Counted from the stretch's first letter, positions 25,302-37,172 are shown. The stretch: 64,000 nucleotides of DNA from Cellulomonas sp. Leaf334 (GCF_001424195.1 NZ_LMOO01000007.1:310313-374312); one strand, 5' to 3'. Notes: generated by a model from the sequence alone, not told the origin. Made by a program: numbers and translations.

Positions 25302-26574
25302 CGGTCGAGCGGTCGGCGCGCAGGACCGTCCCCACCACGACGCCGACAGCGGCGACACCCGCAGCCACGACGAGCGCGGTGCGGGTGTCGCCGACGGTCG
25401 AGAGCACCGCGACGCCGAGCGCGCCACCGATCGCGAACGACGTGTCCGCGATCCCGGCGGCCAGCCCTGCGTCGTCGTCCGCCACCCCGGAGACGGCGGC
25501 GATCTGGGCGCTCACGAAGGCGGCGCCGAGACCTGCGCCGAACACCACCAGACCGACGCCGAGGGGCAGCGCGGTCAGCGCGACGCTGCCCACCGCGAGC
25601 AGCGCCGTGCCGGCCACGGCCACGGTCCGCACCCCCGCCCGGGTGACGACGGCCTGCCCGGCGAAGGACCCGGCCACCGAGGCGACGGTCATGGCGGCCG
25701 TGGTCAGCCCGAACTGCACCGGGGACGTGCCCGACGCGTGCGCGCCGAGCGCCAGCACCAGAAGGACGCCGTCCACACACATCCCCGCCACCAGCAGCAG
25801 CACGTTCCCGGCGACGAGCCGTCGCGACCGCACCACCCGCCACGGGACCAGCGGCGCGACCGTGCGGCGCTCGACCACGACGAAGACCGCCATCAGCAGG
25901 GCGGCGGCCACCAGCGCCGGCCACGACGCCTCCGTGATCGCCAGGACGAGGAGCACGAGTGACGCGGTCACGGTGGCCGCGCCGGTCAGGTCGAAGGAAC
26001 GGGGGCCGGCCGGCCTCTCGGTGTCCTTCGGGAGCAGCCGCCGCGACGCGACCAGCAGCACGACGCCGACGGGCAGGTTGACCAGGAAGATCCACTGCCA
26101 GCCCCACAGCTGGGTGATCGGCCCGCCGAGCAGCAGCCCGGCCGTGCCGCCGACCCCGCCGATCCCGCCCCAGATGCCGAGCGCCCGGTTGCGCTCCGGA
26201 CCGGGCTCGAACGTCGTCAGCACCAGCGAGAGCGCCGTCGGCGCCATGATCGCCGCGCCCACCCCCTGCAGGACGCGAGCGCCGACGAGCACCGCCGGTG
26301 CGCTCGCCGAGCCGCAGACCAACGACGCGGCCGTGAAGATCGCGATGCCGACCAGGAACACCCGGCGGCGGCCGAGCAGGTCCGCGACCCGCCCGCCGAA
26401 CAGCAGGAGCCCGCCGAACGTCACGAGGTAGGCGCTGAGCACCCACTGCACGTCCCCGGAGGCGAACGCGAGGTCGTCGGCGATCGACGGCAGCGCGACG
26501 TAGACGATCGTGCTGTCGAGGACGACGACGAAGAACGCCGTGCCGAGCACCGCCAGGATCCGCGTCGTGGGCAT
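25282..26574 (-). CDS. MFS transporter, drug:H+ antiporter-like
   Basis: 430 aa, about 12-14 membrane segments. It opens ILAVLGTAFFVVVLDSTIVYVALPSIADDL, and the loop motif GGRVADLLGRRRVFLVG (motif A) is present, as are RVLQGVGAAIMAPTALSLV and LGIWGGIGGVGG, all hallmarks of the EmrB/QacA branch. Probably exports a small toxic compound using the proton gradient. It shares a 52-bp AT-rich divergent promoter region with an HxlR regulator, so it is probably controlled by it. Convergent with and overlapping thiZ by 20 bp. Confidence 0.92.
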   Translation of the reverse strand: MPTTRILAVLGTAFFVVVLDSTIVYVALPSIADDLAFASGDVQWVLSAYLVTFGGLLLFGGRVADLLGRRRVFLVGIAIFTAASLVCGSASAPAVLVGARVLQGVGAAIMAPTALSLVLTTFEPGPERNRALGIWGGIGGVGGTAGLLLGGPITQLWGWQWIFLVNLPVGVVLLVASRRLLPKDTERPAGPRSFDLTGAATVTASLVLLVLAITEASWPALVAAALLMAVFVVVERRTVAPLVPWRVVRSRRLVAGNVLLLVAGMCVDGVLLVLALGAHASGTSPVQFGLTTAAMTVASVAGSFAGQAVVTRAGVRTVAVAGTALLAVGSVALTALPLGVGLVVFGAGLGAAFVSAQIAAVSGVADDDAGLAAGIADTSFAIGGALGVAVLSTVGDTRTALVVAAGVAAVGVVVGTVLRADRSTVSAAAS

Positions 26575-26579
26575 GTTGC

Positions 26580-26609
26580 ACAGTAGGACTGTTTAGTTAG
26601 AAATAACAA
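26580..26609 (-). promoter_or_regulatory. Promoter of the MFS gene (leaderless)
   Basis: Minus strand: TTGTTA (26609-26604), 18 bp, TACTGT (26585-26580), then 5 nt to the ATG at 26574. Overlaps the divergent hxlR-like promoter and a GTTA-GAAA-TAAC dyad at 26596-26607. Confidence 0.6.
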
Positions 26610-26620
26610 CCACTTAGTAT
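26592..26620 (+). promoter_or_regulatory. Promoter of the HxlR regulator gene (leaderless)
   Basis: TTTAGT (26592-26597), 17 bp, TAGTAT (26615-26620), then 6 nt to ATG 26627. The dyad GTTA-GAAA-TAAC (26596-26607) inside both promoters is a candidate operator. Confidence 0.6.
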
Positions 26621-26626
26621 GTCTCC

Positions 26627-27253
26627 ATGACACGCACGTACGACGACGCCTGCGGGATCGCCCACGCGCTCGACCTCGTCGGGGAACGGTGGGCTCTCCT
26701 CGTCGTCCGGGAGCTGCTGCTGGGGCCCAAGCGCTTCACCGACTTGCGCGCGGGCCTGCCGGGGGTCAGCGCGAACATCCTCAGCCAACGGCTCCGCGAG
26801 CTCGAGTCCGAGGGGATCGTCGAGCGCGCCACCCTGCCACCGCCGGCCGCGGTGGCCGTGTACGCGCTGACTCCTCGCGGCGCCGAGCTCGAACCCGTGG
26901 TCCTCGCGCTCGGCACCTGGGGCATCCGCTCCCCCACCCTGCCCCGCGACGGCCACCTCGGCGTCGACTCGGTGATCCTCTCGCTGGGGGCACAGCTCAC
27001 CCACACCGACCCGCCCGCCACCTACGAGCTGCGACTCGACGCGTACCGGTTCACCGTCCGGCTCCACGACGGGCGTGTCGACGTCGCGCGCGGATCAGCC
27101 GACGGGCCGGACGCCACGATCACGACCAACCCTCGCGCGCTCGATGCGATCGTGTCGGGCGACCGCACCCTGGCCGACGTCATCACCTCCGGCGAGGCGA
27201 CCGTCGACGGGGACGAGGACGCGGCCGAACGCCTCGCCACCTACTTCGCCTAG
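26627..27253 (+). CDS. HxlR-family regulator with C-terminal SCP2-like domain
   Basis: 208 aa, about twice the length of a plain HxlR protein. The N-terminal HxlR winged helix (residues ~1-100) reads CGIAHALDLVGERWALLVVR, ELLLGPKRFTDLRAGLPGVS, ILSQRLRELESEGIV. The C-terminal ~95 residues (YRFTVRLHDGRVDVARGSAD, ALDAIVSGDRTLADVITSG) resemble an SCP2 sterol-transfer fold, probably a small-hydrophobic-ligand sensor. Divergent from the MFS pump, it probably represses it until an export substrate binds. The stop codon is on the same bases as the stop of the convergent acetyltransferase. Confidence 0.88.
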   Translation: MTRTYDDACGIAHALDLVGERWALLVVRELLLGPKRFTDLRAGLPGVSANILSQRLRELESEGIVERATLPPPAAVAVYALTPRGAELEPVVLALGTWGIRSPTLPRDGHLGVDSVILSLGAQLTHTDPPATYELRLDAYRFTVRLHDGRVDVARGSADGPDATITTNPRALDAIVSGDRTLADVITSGEATVDGDEDAAERLATYFA

Positions 27254-28563
27254 CTCCGCTCCCGGTAGACGTACCTCTCGGCCGGCTGGAAACCCAGCGC
27301 CGTGTAGAGCGCACCGGCGGCCGCGTTCTCGGCCTCGACCTGGAGGAACGCACGCCGGGCACCCCGCCGCGCACCCTCGTCGAGCGCACGTTCGGTGAGG
27401 TACCGCCCGAGCCCGCGGCGGCGGGCGGCCTGCGCGACGACGAGGCACGACAGCGCGACCCACTCCTCCGCGAACGCGGCGCGGATGACTCCGACCAGTC
27501 CCGTCGCGTCGGTCGCCGTGAGGTAGACCGCGGGCGCCCCACCGAGCACGCTGCGGGCCAGCCGGAGGCTCGTAGCATCCGCCTCCGCCGCGGCTCCGGT
27601 GGCGTGCAGCCGGGCCTTCGACCCCGACCACGCCGCGAGCCACTCGTCGTCGGGGCGGTCGGCGACGGACACCCGCACCGGTCCAGCGCTCGTGCGGACC
27701 GTGCCGTGGTGAGGATCGATCCCGTCGAGATCCCGCACGAGCACGTCGGTCCGGGACATCACCTCGTAGTCGCGCAGCGCGAGCAGGTCGTCCAGGCCCC
27801 GGGGCGACGCCCGGCACACCCGCACGATCGACGGCTGCCCCTGCTCGGCGTAGAGCTCCTCCACGCGGTCGAGCGTCGCCGTGACGTCCGGCGGGGTGCC
27901 GAGCGGTAGGACGCTGTTCGCGCGGCGGGTCAGCCCGCCGGACAGCCCGACCCGCCACCCGTCCACGTCGACCACCCGGGCCGGCGGCCACGTCGCGAGC
28001 TCGACCAGTGCACCGGGCGCGTCCGGCGGCGTCCACGTGTGCACCCGAAGGTGCACCTCGACGTGGCCCCAGTCGCGCTCCGGCACCGCGACGAACCCGA
28101 GCCGCCGGTACAGGCGCTGAGCAGCCTGCATCGAGTCGAGCGTCGACAGCACCACCCGCGTCGCGCCGCTCGCCACCGCCTCGCGCAGCGCCGCCGCCAT
28201 CAGCAGGTCGGCGATACCGCGACGCCGGGCCTCGGGCGCCACCGCGAGCATCCGGATCTCCAGCTCCCCCGGTTCCGCGACCTCGGCGTAGGACGTGCCG
28301 TACGGCGCGAGCGTGACGGTGCCGACGACCACCAGGTCGTCGTCGGCACGGTCGTTCGCACCGTCACCCTCCCCCGGCGGGACCAGCGCGACCAGCGCGA
28401 CCAGCAGCGTCGCCTCGCGCGCCCGCCGCTCGGCATCGCGCAGCTCGTCGGCGTAGGACTCCTCCGCACCGACCAGCCGGTCCGCCAGGTACGCCTCGGC
28501 GGTCAGCGCCCCGGCGTCCGCCACCTGCGCACCGACCGCCACGCGGACCACGGCACCGGTCAC
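27250..28563 (-). CDS. Two-domain GNAT N-acetyltransferase
   Basis: 437 aa with two GNAT domains. The first (residues ~5-175) has acetyl-CoA loop RRRGIADLLM after a MLAVAPEA strand. The second (~300-437) has ARRRGLGRYLTERAL after SCLVVAQA and ends ALYTALGFQPAERYVYRERS. The middle segment VDGWRVGLSGGLTRRANSVLPLG is characteristic of an actinobacterial family of uncharacterised acetyltransferases. The tandem layout recalls mycothiol synthase, but the sequence is not MshD. GTG start with GGGAGGTG ribosome-binding site, 33 bp after ligA; probably the last gene of that operon. Confidence 0.87.
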   Translation of the reverse strand: MTGAVVRVAVGAQVADAGALTAEAYLADRLVGAEESYADELRDAERRAREATLLVALVALVPPGEGDGANDRADDDLVVVGTVTLAPYGTSYAEVAEPGELEIRMLAVAPEARRRGIADLLMAAALREAVASGATRVVLSTLDSMQAAQRLYRRLGFVAVPERDWGHVEVHLRVHTWTPPDAPGALVELATWPPARVVDVDGWRVGLSGGLTRRANSVLPLGTPPDVTATLDRVEELYAEQGQPSIVRVCRASPRGLDDLLALRDYEVMSRTDVLVRDLDGIDPHHGTVRTSAGPVRVSVADRPDDEWLAAWSGSKARLHATGAAAEADATSLRLARSVLGGAPAVYLTATDATGLVGVIRAAFAEEWVALSCLVVAQAARRRGLGRYLTERALDEGARRGARRAFLQVEAENAAAGALYTALGFQPAERYVYRERS

Positions 28564-28596
28564 GCCGCACCTCCCGCTGGTCGGCCGCCGAGCACG

Positions 28597-30861
<2,265 letters not shown>

Positions 30862-31257
30862 TCAGGCCGAGCCGCGTGCCGATGCGTCCCGTCGGCGCCG
30901 CAACCACGGCCCGACGACGAGCACCCCGCACACCAGCACGCCACCCACGGCGAGCACCGCGCCGGCGGCGAACAGCGGGACGGACGCTGCGGCCACGACG
31001 ACCTCGGTCGGCTCCCCGTCGACGTCCCACGTGCAGATGGCCTGCGGCGGGACGACGGTGTAGCGCACGGACGCGGAGTCGGTCCCGGCCGCGAAGGCCT
31101 CGACGCACGGGTCGGGGTCGTCCTTCGTGGCGGTCAGAGTGGTCACGCCGATGCCGGTGTAGCAGATGACGAGGAGCACCATCCCGACGATCGCCGCCCC
31201 GGACCCGACGAGCAGCGTCAGTGCACGCTTCACGCTCGGCTGTGCGGCCACCGTCAT
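30862..31257 (-). CDS. Small two-helix membrane protein
   Basis: 131 aa. Two hydrophobic segments (residues ~12-34, LTLLVGSGAAIVGMVLLVICYTGIG, and ~88-115, VPLFAAGAVLAVGGVLVCGVLVVG) flank an extracytoplasmic loop of ~50 residues with two cysteines (DDPDPCVEAF and PQAICTWDV) that could form a disulfide. The tail is short and Arg-rich. The ATG overlaps the stop of the MetE-like gene. I do not recognise the family. The same-strand neighbours suggest cotranscription, not a shared function. Confidence 0.78.
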   Translation of the reverse strand: MTVAAQPSVKRALTLLVGSGAAIVGMVLLVICYTGIGVTTLTATKDDPDPCVEAFAAGTDSASVRYTVVPPQAICTWDVDGEPTEVVVAAASVPLFAAGAVLAVGGVLVCGVLVVGPWLRRRRDASARGSA

Positions 31258-32276
31258 GCCTCCGCTCGTTCGGCCACGATCCTCGCGGCCCTGACCAGTC
31301 CGGCCAGCACGGCGCGGGCGTCGTCCGGGCTGCCCTTCCCGGTGATGTCCCCGGCGAGGAGCACGACGTCGCGCAGCCCCGCCATCGGCAGCCCCACGGA
31401 CCGCCACGGCCGGGTGAGCGTATCGGCCTGGCCGGCCACGTCGGGACCGGCGCACTGCGACGACGCCTGCGGCGCGAGCTCGGGCCAGAACGCGAGGCCG
31501 CCCTCGATCACCTCGGCGACCTTCTCCCAGCTGCGCTCGTCGAGCGCCGGGACGGCGAGCGCGAACCCGTCGACCTCGGCGGCGCGGATCGCACCCAGGG
31601 AGGTCCAGGCGGTGCCGCCGTGCACGACCACGCGGGCACCGTCCTGTGCGCGGGCCACCTCGCCGATGCGCTCGGCCGCCACGGGACCGGGGACGGAGCG
31701 CAGCGCGGAGTAGCCCGAGAACGACGGCAGCACGCCCGCCATGACCTGCGCGAGCAGGGGCTCGTGGAGCAGCACGGTCACCTCGGCGCCCGGCACCGAG
31801 CGGCGGACCGCGGCGAGGTGCTCGGCCAGTCCCGCGGACAGCGATGCGGCGAGCTCGCGGACGGCACCGGCGTCGGAGACCACCCGGTCCCCGCGCGAGA
31901 GGTAGAGGGACGCGGCGAGGGTCATCGGACCGAGCACGGGCACGACGAGCGGTCCGGACCAGCCGTGGCCCGCGACCGCGAGCGCGTCGATGTCCTCCCG
32001 CGCGTAGGCCTGCGCACGGGCGAGGTCGCGGCTGGGGCGGTCGGCGAGCTTCCAGCCGTGCGGGCCCAGCTCGGTGGGCAGCTCGGCGAGCAGCGCTGCG
32101 GAGCGACCGACCCGGTCGGCCCAGGGCCCGCGCTCGGCGAGGGTCACCGTGAAGGGCAGCCCGGCCACCTCGGACGGGGTGTCGACGAGGTCGCCGACGA
32201 CGACGGTCTGCGCCTCGAGCACGTCCAGGCCGGGCCACGGGCCGGTCCCCGTGACACCCGGTCGCCCGCCGGTCAC
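31254..32276 (-). CDS. Methionine synthase II (MetE)-like protein, C-terminal-half type
   Basis: 340 aa, far shorter than MetE (~750 aa); it corresponds to the UROD/MetE-like catalytic barrel only. Seen: [21 protein letters not shown], the [17 protein letters not shown] segment (MetE-like GPxT motif), [10 protein letters not shown] and a [18 protein letters not shown] end. The usual MetE zinc ligands (HxC...C) are not recognisable: the motif near the end is [10 protein letters not shown]. Genes of this kind lie between mnmA and ligA in many actinobacteria and have no firm function. GTG start overlapping the mnmA stop; its own stop overlaps the next ATG. Confidence 0.82.
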   Translation of the reverse strand: MTGGRPGVTGTGPWPGLDVLEAQTVVVGDLVDTPSEVAGLPFTVTLAERGPWADRVGRSAALLAELPTELGPHGWKLADRPSRDLARAQAYAREDIDALAVAGHGWSGPLVVPVLGPMTLAASLYLSRGDRVVSDAGAVRELAASLSAGLAEHLAAVRRSVPGAEVTVLLHEPLLAQVMAGVLPSFSGYSALRSVPGPVAAERIGEVARAQDGARVVVHGGTAWTSLGAIRAAEVDGFALAVPALDERSWEKVAEVIEGGLAFWPELAPQASSQCAGPDVAGQADTLTRPWRSVGLPMAGLRDVVLLAGDITGKGSPDDARAVLAGLVRAARIVAERAEA

Positions 32277-33376
32277 CGGGCGACGCCGGCGGTGGCGCGT
32301 TGCGCGGCGGTGACGGTGGCCTGGCCGAGCACGCGGGTGCCGTCGTAGAGCACGGCCGACTGGCCGGGGGCCACACCGCGGAGGTCACCCGACGAGTCGA
32401 GCACCACCTCGACGGTCCCGTCGCGCACGGTGGCCCTCGCGGGTACGGCAGAACCGTGGGCGCGGACCTGCAGCGAGCACGCGAAGGTGCCGTCCGCGTC
32501 GGCGAACCAGACCGCGCGGTCGGCCTCGACCGACTGCACCGCGAGCTCGTCGGCGGACCCGACGACGACCCGGTTGTTGACCGGCTCGACCGACAGCACG
32601 TACCGCGGCTTGCCGTCGGGCGCAGGCCGGCCGATGGAGAGGCCCTTGCGCTGCCCGACGGTGAACGCGTACGCCCCGTCGTGCTGCCCGAGCACGGCGC
32701 CGGAGCCGTCGACGATCTCGCCGGGCTGCGACCCGAGCCGCGAGCGCAGGAAGCCCTGGGTGTCCCCGTCGGCGACGAAGCAGATGTCGTAGGAGTCCGG
32801 CTTGGCGGACACGGACAGCCCGCGGGCGGCCGCTTCGGCGCGCGTCTCTTCCTTGGAGGCCACGTCGCCGAGCGGGAATATCGACCGCGCGAGGCGCTCG
32901 GGACCCATCACGGCGAGCACGTAGGACTGGTCCTTGGCCACGTCCCGGGCGCGGTGCAGCTCCCGGGTGCCGTCGGGACGGGTCTCGATGCGGGCGTAGT
33001 GACCGGTGCAGACGGCGTCGAACCCGAGCGCGACGGCCTTGTCCAGGAGCGTCGCGAACTTGATGTGCTCGTTGCAGCGCACGCACGGGTTCGGGGTGCG
33101 GCCGGCCTCGTACTCGGCGACGAAGTCCGCGACGACGGTCTCCTCGAACCGCTCGGACAGGTCCCACACGTAGTACGGGATGCCGAGAACGTCTGCCGCC
33201 CGGCGGGCGTCCCCGGCGTCCTCGATCGAGCAGCACCCGCGCGATCCCGTGCGGAACTGGTCGCGCGTGCGGGACAGGGCCATGTGCACGCCGACGACGT
33301 CGTGCCCGGCGTCGACCGCGCGGGCCGCGGCGACCGCGGAGTCGACGCCTCCCGACAGGGCGGCCAGCACGCGCAT
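32273..33376 (-). CDS. mnmA: tRNA 2-thiouridine synthesis protein MnmA
   Basis: 367 aa, full length. Adenylates and thiolates U34 of Lys, Glu and Gln tRNAs. The PP-loop ATP site [11 protein letters not shown] is at residues 7-17. The catalytic cysteines are Cys98 ([15 protein letters not shown]) and Cys199 (SYDICFVA), which form the persulfide/disulfide pair. A C-terminal beta-barrel with [10 protein letters not shown] and NNRVVVGS follows. The ATG overlaps the cysteine desulfurase stop by 1 bp (TGATG), so the sulfur donor and acceptor are made together. Confidence 0.97.
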   Translation of the reverse strand: MRVLAALSGGVDSAVAAARAVDAGHDVVGVHMALSRTRDQFRTGSRGCCSIEDAGDARRAADVLGIPYYVWDLSERFEETVVADFVAEYEAGRTPNPCVRCNEHIKFATLLDKAVALGFDAVCTGHYARIETRPDGTRELHRARDVAKDQSYVLAVMGPERLARSIFPLGDVASKEETRAEAAARGLSVSAKPDSYDICFVADGDTQGFLRSRLGSQPGEIVDGSGAVLGQHDGAYAFTVGQRKGLSIGRPAPDGKPRYVLSVEPVNNRVVVGSADELAVQSVEADRAVWFADADGTFACSLQVRAHGSAVPARATVRDGTVEVVLDSSGDLRGVAPGQSAVLYDGTRVLGQATVTAAQRATAGVAR

Positions 33377-34566
33377 CAGCGCACCGACCCGACGGTCGCG
33401 AGCCCGGCGGCGCGGGCCCGGTCGACAACGCCCGGCAGGGCCGCCAGCAGCGCGTCGACGTCGGCGGCGGTCGACGGGTGCCCGAGGCTGAACCGCAGCG
33501 CACCGCGCGCGGCGACCTCGTCGACCCCCATCGCCAGCAGGACGTGGCTGGGCCGGGGCACGCCCGCCTGGCACGCCGACCCCGTCGACGCCTCGATGCC
33601 GGCGGAGTCCAGCAGGTAGAGCAGCGAGTCGCCCTCGCAGCCGGGGAACGTGAAGTGGGCGTTGGCGGGCAGCCGTCGCGAGGGGTCCCGCGGTCCGCGC
33701 AGCACGGCGTCGGGGACCACGTCCTGCACCCGCGCGACGAGCGTGTCCCGGAGGGCGCCCACCCGGACGGCGAACTCCTCGCGGCCGCGGACCGACTCCT
33801 CGACGGCCAGCCCGAACGACGCGAGCAGCGCGGCGTCGAGCGTGCCGGACCGCACCCCGCGCTCCTGCCCTCCCCCGTGCAGCACCGGTGTCAGGTCGAG
33901 CCCGCGCCGGGCCAGGAGCGCCCCGGCGCTGCCCGGTCCACCCACCTTGTGACCGCTGATCGTCATCGCGTCGAGCCCCGACGCGCCGAAGTCGACGGGC
34001 ACCTGACCGACGGCCTGCACCGCGTCCGCGTGCACAGGGACCCCGTACCGGCGCGCGAGCGCGACCACGTCGTCCAGCGGCTGCAGGGTGCCGACCTCGT
34101 TGTTCGCCCACATCACCGAGATCAGCGCGACCTGGTCGCCGCTGCGCTCCAGCTCCTCGCGCAGCGCGTCGACCTCGACGGCCCCGTCGCCGTCGACCGG
34201 CAGGAGGACCAGCTCCGCACCGGCGTGCTCGGCCATCCAGAACGCGGGGTCGAGCACCGCGTGGTGCTCCACGGCGGACACCAGGAGGCGTCGCCGCTGC
34301 TTGTCCTGGTTGCGTCGGGCCCAGAACATCCCCTTGATCGCGAGGTTGTCCGCCTCCGTGCCGCCCGAGGTCCAGACGACCTCGCTCGGCCGTGCGCCGA
34401 GTGCCGCGGCGAGCCGCTCGCGGGCCTCCTCGACCACGCGACGGGCCGCCCGGCCGGACGCGTGCAGGGACGAGGGGTTGCCGGTGCGCACGAGCTGCTC
34501 GGCGAGCACCCGCGCGGCCTCCGGGAGCATGGGCGTGGTCGCCGCATGGTCGAGATACACGCTCAT
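33376..34566 (-). CDS. iscS: Cysteine desulfurase (IscS/NifS family)
   Basis: 396 aa. A PLP enzyme that removes sulfur from cysteine. Start [17 protein letters not shown] is the family N-terminus, so ATG 34566 is used in preference to the longer frame. PLP-binding Lys207 lies in [10 protein letters not shown], with [10 protein letters not shown] and ANNEVGT around the cofactor. Persulfide Cys332 is in [15 protein letters not shown]. It lies directly upstream of mnmA with 1-bp overlap, so supplying sulfur for tRNA thiolation is its most likely duty; it may also serve Fe-S assembly. The ATG follows TAGACT after 7 nt, predicting a leaderless operon mRNA. Confidence 0.95.
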   Translation of the reverse strand: MSVYLDHAATTPMLPEAARVLAEQLVRTGNPSSLHASGRAARRVVEEARERLAAALGARPSEVVWTSGGTEADNLAIKGMFWARRNQDKQRRRLLVSAVEHHAVLDPAFWMAEHAGAELVLLPVDGDGAVEVDALREELERSGDQVALISVMWANNEVGTLQPLDDVVALARRYGVPVHADAVQAVGQVPVDFGASGLDAMTISGHKVGGPGSAGALLARRGLDLTPVLHGGGQERGVRSGTLDAALLASFGLAVEESVRGREEFAVRVGALRDTLVARVQDVVPDAVLRGPRDPSRRLPANAHFTFPGCEGDSLLYLLDSAGIEASTGSACQAGVPRPSHVLLAMGVDEVAARGALRFSLGHPSTAADVDALLAALPGVVDRARAAGLATVGSVR

Positions 34567-34573
34567 CGGCTCC

Positions 34574-34579
34574 AGTCTA
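34574..34579 (-). promoter_or_regulatory. -10 element of the iscS-mnmA operon
   Basis: TAGACT on the minus strand, 7 nt before the iscS ATG. It is the same hexamer and spacing as at gatC. Confidence 0.5.
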
Positions 34580-34661
34580 CGAACGACCTCCACAACTCCC
34601 GACCGCAAGGCGCGTGGGATCACCCTCCGGGGGCCGCTCGCCAACTGGCAGGATGTGCCGC

Positions 34662-35654
34662 GTGAGTGCCGACGACGTCATTGCCCTCCCGCTCGCCTTC
34701 AGCGGCCAGCGGCTGGACTGGCGTGACCTCCCCCGGCACGTGCGGGCCCGGATCGCCGAGCTGGCGGGCGCTCAGGTCACCGCGGAGATCAGCGCGACCA
34801 GCGGGTTCAGCCCCGGTTTCGCCGCCGTGCTCGAGCTCGCCGACGGGCGGGGCGTCTTCGTGAAGGCCGTGTCCGGCGAGCAGAACCCGATCTCTCCCGA
34901 CCTCGCGCGCGCCGAGATGCGGGTGTCTCGCGCGCTGCCGCCGCAGGTCCCCGCGCCGCGGCTGCTGTGGTTCTCCGACGACGGCGACTGGGTCATCCTC
35001 GGGTTCGAGGTGGTGCACGGCCGCTCGCCCGAGCTGCCGTGGCGACCAGAGGACCTGCGCGCCGTCTCCGACGCCGTGGGAGCGCTCGCAGATGCCGAGC
35101 CGCTGCCCGGGCACACGCTGCCGCGCACGGACGACCAGCTGTCCGAGGACTTCACCGGCTGGCGCAAGCTGCGCGCGCTCGACCGTGAGACGCAGGAGCG
35201 GTACGCCGACCGTGCGGGCGACATCGGCCGGTGGGCGCTCGGGAACGTCGAGCAGCTGGTCCGCTGGGAGCAGGAGTCGCTGCGCGTGTGCGCCGGGGAC
35301 TCTCTCGTGCACGGTGACCTGCGCGCCGACAACGTCATGATCGACCCCGACCACCAGCACCGCGTCTGGCTCATCGACTGGCCGCACGCGAGCGTCGGTG
35401 CGCCGTGGCTCGACCTGGCCTTCATGCTGCCGAGCGTCGCGCTCCAGGGTGGCGGTGACCCGGCGACCATCTTCCGCGAGCACCCCGTGTCGGACGGGGT
35501 GCACGACGACGACCTGCGGGCGGGCCTGGCGGGCCTCTCCGGCTACTTCGCGTGGAGCTCGCGTCAGCCCGCACCCCTGGGCATCCCGAACCTGCGCCGG
35601 TTCCAGGCCGCGCAGGGCGTCGCGACGGTGCGCTGGCTGCGCGACCTGTCCTGA
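34662..35654 (+). CDS. Aminoglycoside-phosphotransferase-like kinase
   Basis: 330 aa. APH/choline-kinase fold. An N-lobe lysine lies in GRGVFVKAVSGEQ, the Brenner motif LVHGDLRADNVMID is near residue 217, and the metal-binding VWLIDWPHASVGAPWLDLAF follows. Such kinases phosphorylate diverse alcohols; resistance function cannot be inferred from the sequence. GTG 34662 fits best; an in-frame ATG 9 bp upstream is possible. Divergent from iscS with a gap of about 95 bp, and convergent with the following PQQ gene, 6 bp apart. Confidence 0.88.
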   Translation: MSADDVIALPLAFSGQRLDWRDLPRHVRARIAELAGAQVTAEISATSGFSPGFAAVLELADGRGVFVKAVSGEQNPISPDLARAEMRVSRALPPQVPAPRLLWFSDDGDWVILGFEVVHGRSPELPWRPEDLRAVSDAVGALADAEPLPGHTLPRTDDQLSEDFTGWRKLRALDRETQERYADRAGDIGRWALGNVEQLVRWEQESLRVCAGDSLVHGDLRADNVMIDPDHQHRVWLIDWPHASVGAPWLDLAFMLPSVALQGGGDPATIFREHPVSDGVHDDDLRAGLAGLSGYFAWSSRQPAPLGIPNLRRFQAAQGVATVRWLRDLS

Positions 35655-35660
35655 CGCCCC

Positions 35661-37136
35661 TCAGCCGAGGACGGCGCCCGAGCTCCCCCAGCCGACGAGG
35701 TTGTGCCCGAGGGACGCCACGCCGAGCAGGGTCCCGGGCAGGTCGACGCGCCAGTCCTCACCGCCGTCGTCGAACCGGTAGGCCACGAGCTCCCCGACGC
35801 CCGGCCAGTCGTTCAGCGCCGTCGCGGCACCCGGCTCGTCGGGGCGCTGCTGCGCACTGAGCACGTGGTGCCCGTCGGTCACCAGGTCGCCCATCGTCCG
35901 CCCCGGGAGCACGGGCGCCCGCCAGAGCTCGGTCCCGCTGCGCCCGTCGACCGCGACGACACCGTCGGGGGTGCTCAGGTACACCCGACCGCGTGCCACG
36001 ACCGCCGCACCCGACAGTCCGTGCCCGACGTCCCACAGCTCGCGCCCCGAGGACCGGTCGTACGCGCGGATCCTCGAGCCGGCCGCGAGCACCAGGTCGT
36101 CCAGGCTGCCGTCGTCGGCCGAGACGCGCGCGAGCCGCCCCGGGAGCACGAGGTCTGGACCGGCCCCGAGCACGGTGGTCGTCTCGCGCCCTTCGTCGTC
36201 CTGCGAGAACGCGGCGACGATGCCCAGCCGTGCGTCCGCCGCGACGCCGTTGCTGGCGTCGAGCACGGTGCGCACGGGACCACCGTCGCCGTCGAGCAAC
36301 GAGACCCGGCGTCCGGCCGTCACGACGGCGAGCCCGTCGTCGGTGCGGAGCAGCGTGATGGACCGGTCGAGGAACCCACCCTCGTCGGGCTCGACCTCGC
36401 CCGGCGGCACGACCGACTGCCACTGCTGCCGGCCGGTCAGCAGGTCCGTCGCGGTGACGACGAGCGCGCCGTCGGAGCGGGGGACGCCGACCGCGACGGC
36501 TCCCGGGAGCACCGCGAACGCCACCGCGCCGGGCACGTCCCGGTCGGCCACGATCGAACCGTCAGCGAGGTCCGCGACCACCAGCCGGCTCAGCTGCGAC
36601 GGGACGAGCACGTTCTCCGCCTCGCGGTACGCCAGGTACGCGTCCGAGACGAGGCACGCGACGCGTTCGTCGTCCCCCGCTGCCACGACGCAGCCACCGA
36701 CCTGCTCGAACCCGTCGTCCGTCCGCGCCACGGCGTGCGCGCCCACGAGCGGGGTCGTCCAGCGGTGCTCGCCGGTCAGCTCGTCGACGGCGACGAGGGC
36801 CTGCGACCCGTTCCCCGCCCGTTCCAGTCCGACGAGGACGCCGCCGGCCACCCCCGACGACGGCACCCACTCGATGCCGGGGTCCAGCGTCCACAGGATG
36901 CGCACGTCCTCGTCGACGGGTCGCACGACGCCGTCGACCTGCGCCAAGACCGCGACCGCAGCCCGTTCCCGCAGCTCCACGACGACCTGCGCGCCGACGA
37001 GCACGACGACCACGGCGACCGCGGACACGAGCAGCCACCGCCGCGACCGGTGCCGTGAACCCGGCTCGGCCGGGCGCGCGGGAGCGTCGTCGGGCTCGAC
37101 GAGCTCGACCGCCGCCATGCCCTGGCGCCGTCGCAT
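35661..37136 (-). CDS. Membrane-anchored PQQ-like beta-propeller protein (paralog A)
   Basis: 491 aa. A short cytoplasmic N-terminus with an acidic stretch (AVELVEPDDAPARP), one membrane anchor (residues ~34-55, WLLVSAVAVVVVLVGAQVVV), then an external beta-propeller with PQQ-type blades: LVAVDELTGEHRWTTPL, ATDLLTGRQQWQS, RAYDRSSGRELWDVG, VAVDGRSGTELWR. It lacks the catalytic residues of quinoprotein dehydrogenases, so a binding or scaffold role is more likely. The segment VVRPVDEDVRILWT after the anchor is shared with paralog B at 37687-39171. ATG 37136 lies 6 nt after GATAAT. Confidence 0.85.
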   Translation of the reverse strand: MRRRQGMAAVELVEPDDAPARPAEPGSRHRSRRWLLVSAVAVVVVLVGAQVVVELRERAAVAVLAQVDGVVRPVDEDVRILWTLDPGIEWVPSSGVAGGVLVGLERAGNGSQALVAVDELTGEHRWTTPLVGAHAVARTDDGFEQVGGCVVAAGDDERVACLVSDAYLAYREAENVLVPSQLSRLVVADLADGSIVADRDVPGAVAFAVLPGAVAVGVPRSDGALVVTATDLLTGRQQWQSVVPPGEVEPDEGGFLDRSITLLRTDDGLAVVTAGRRVSLLDGDGGPVRTVLDASNGVAADARLGIVAAFSQDDEGRETTTVLGAGPDLVLPGRLARVSADDGSLDDLVLAAGSRIRAYDRSSGRELWDVGHGLSGAAVVARGRVYLSTPDGVVAVDGRSGTELWRAPVLPGRTMGDLVTDGHHVLSAQQRPDEPGAATALNDWPGVGELVAYRFDDGGEDWRVDLPGTLLGVASLGHNLVGWGSSGAVLG

Positions 37137-37142
37137 GCCCGG

Positions 37143-37148
37143 ATTATC
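37143..37148 (-). promoter_or_regulatory. -10 element of PQQ-like paralog A
   Basis: GATAAT on the minus strand (five of six matches to TATAAT), 6 nt before the ATG at 37136. Predicts a leaderless transcript. Confidence 0.5.
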
Positions 37149-37172
37149 CGCCCGTCACGGCGCCCCGAGCCG

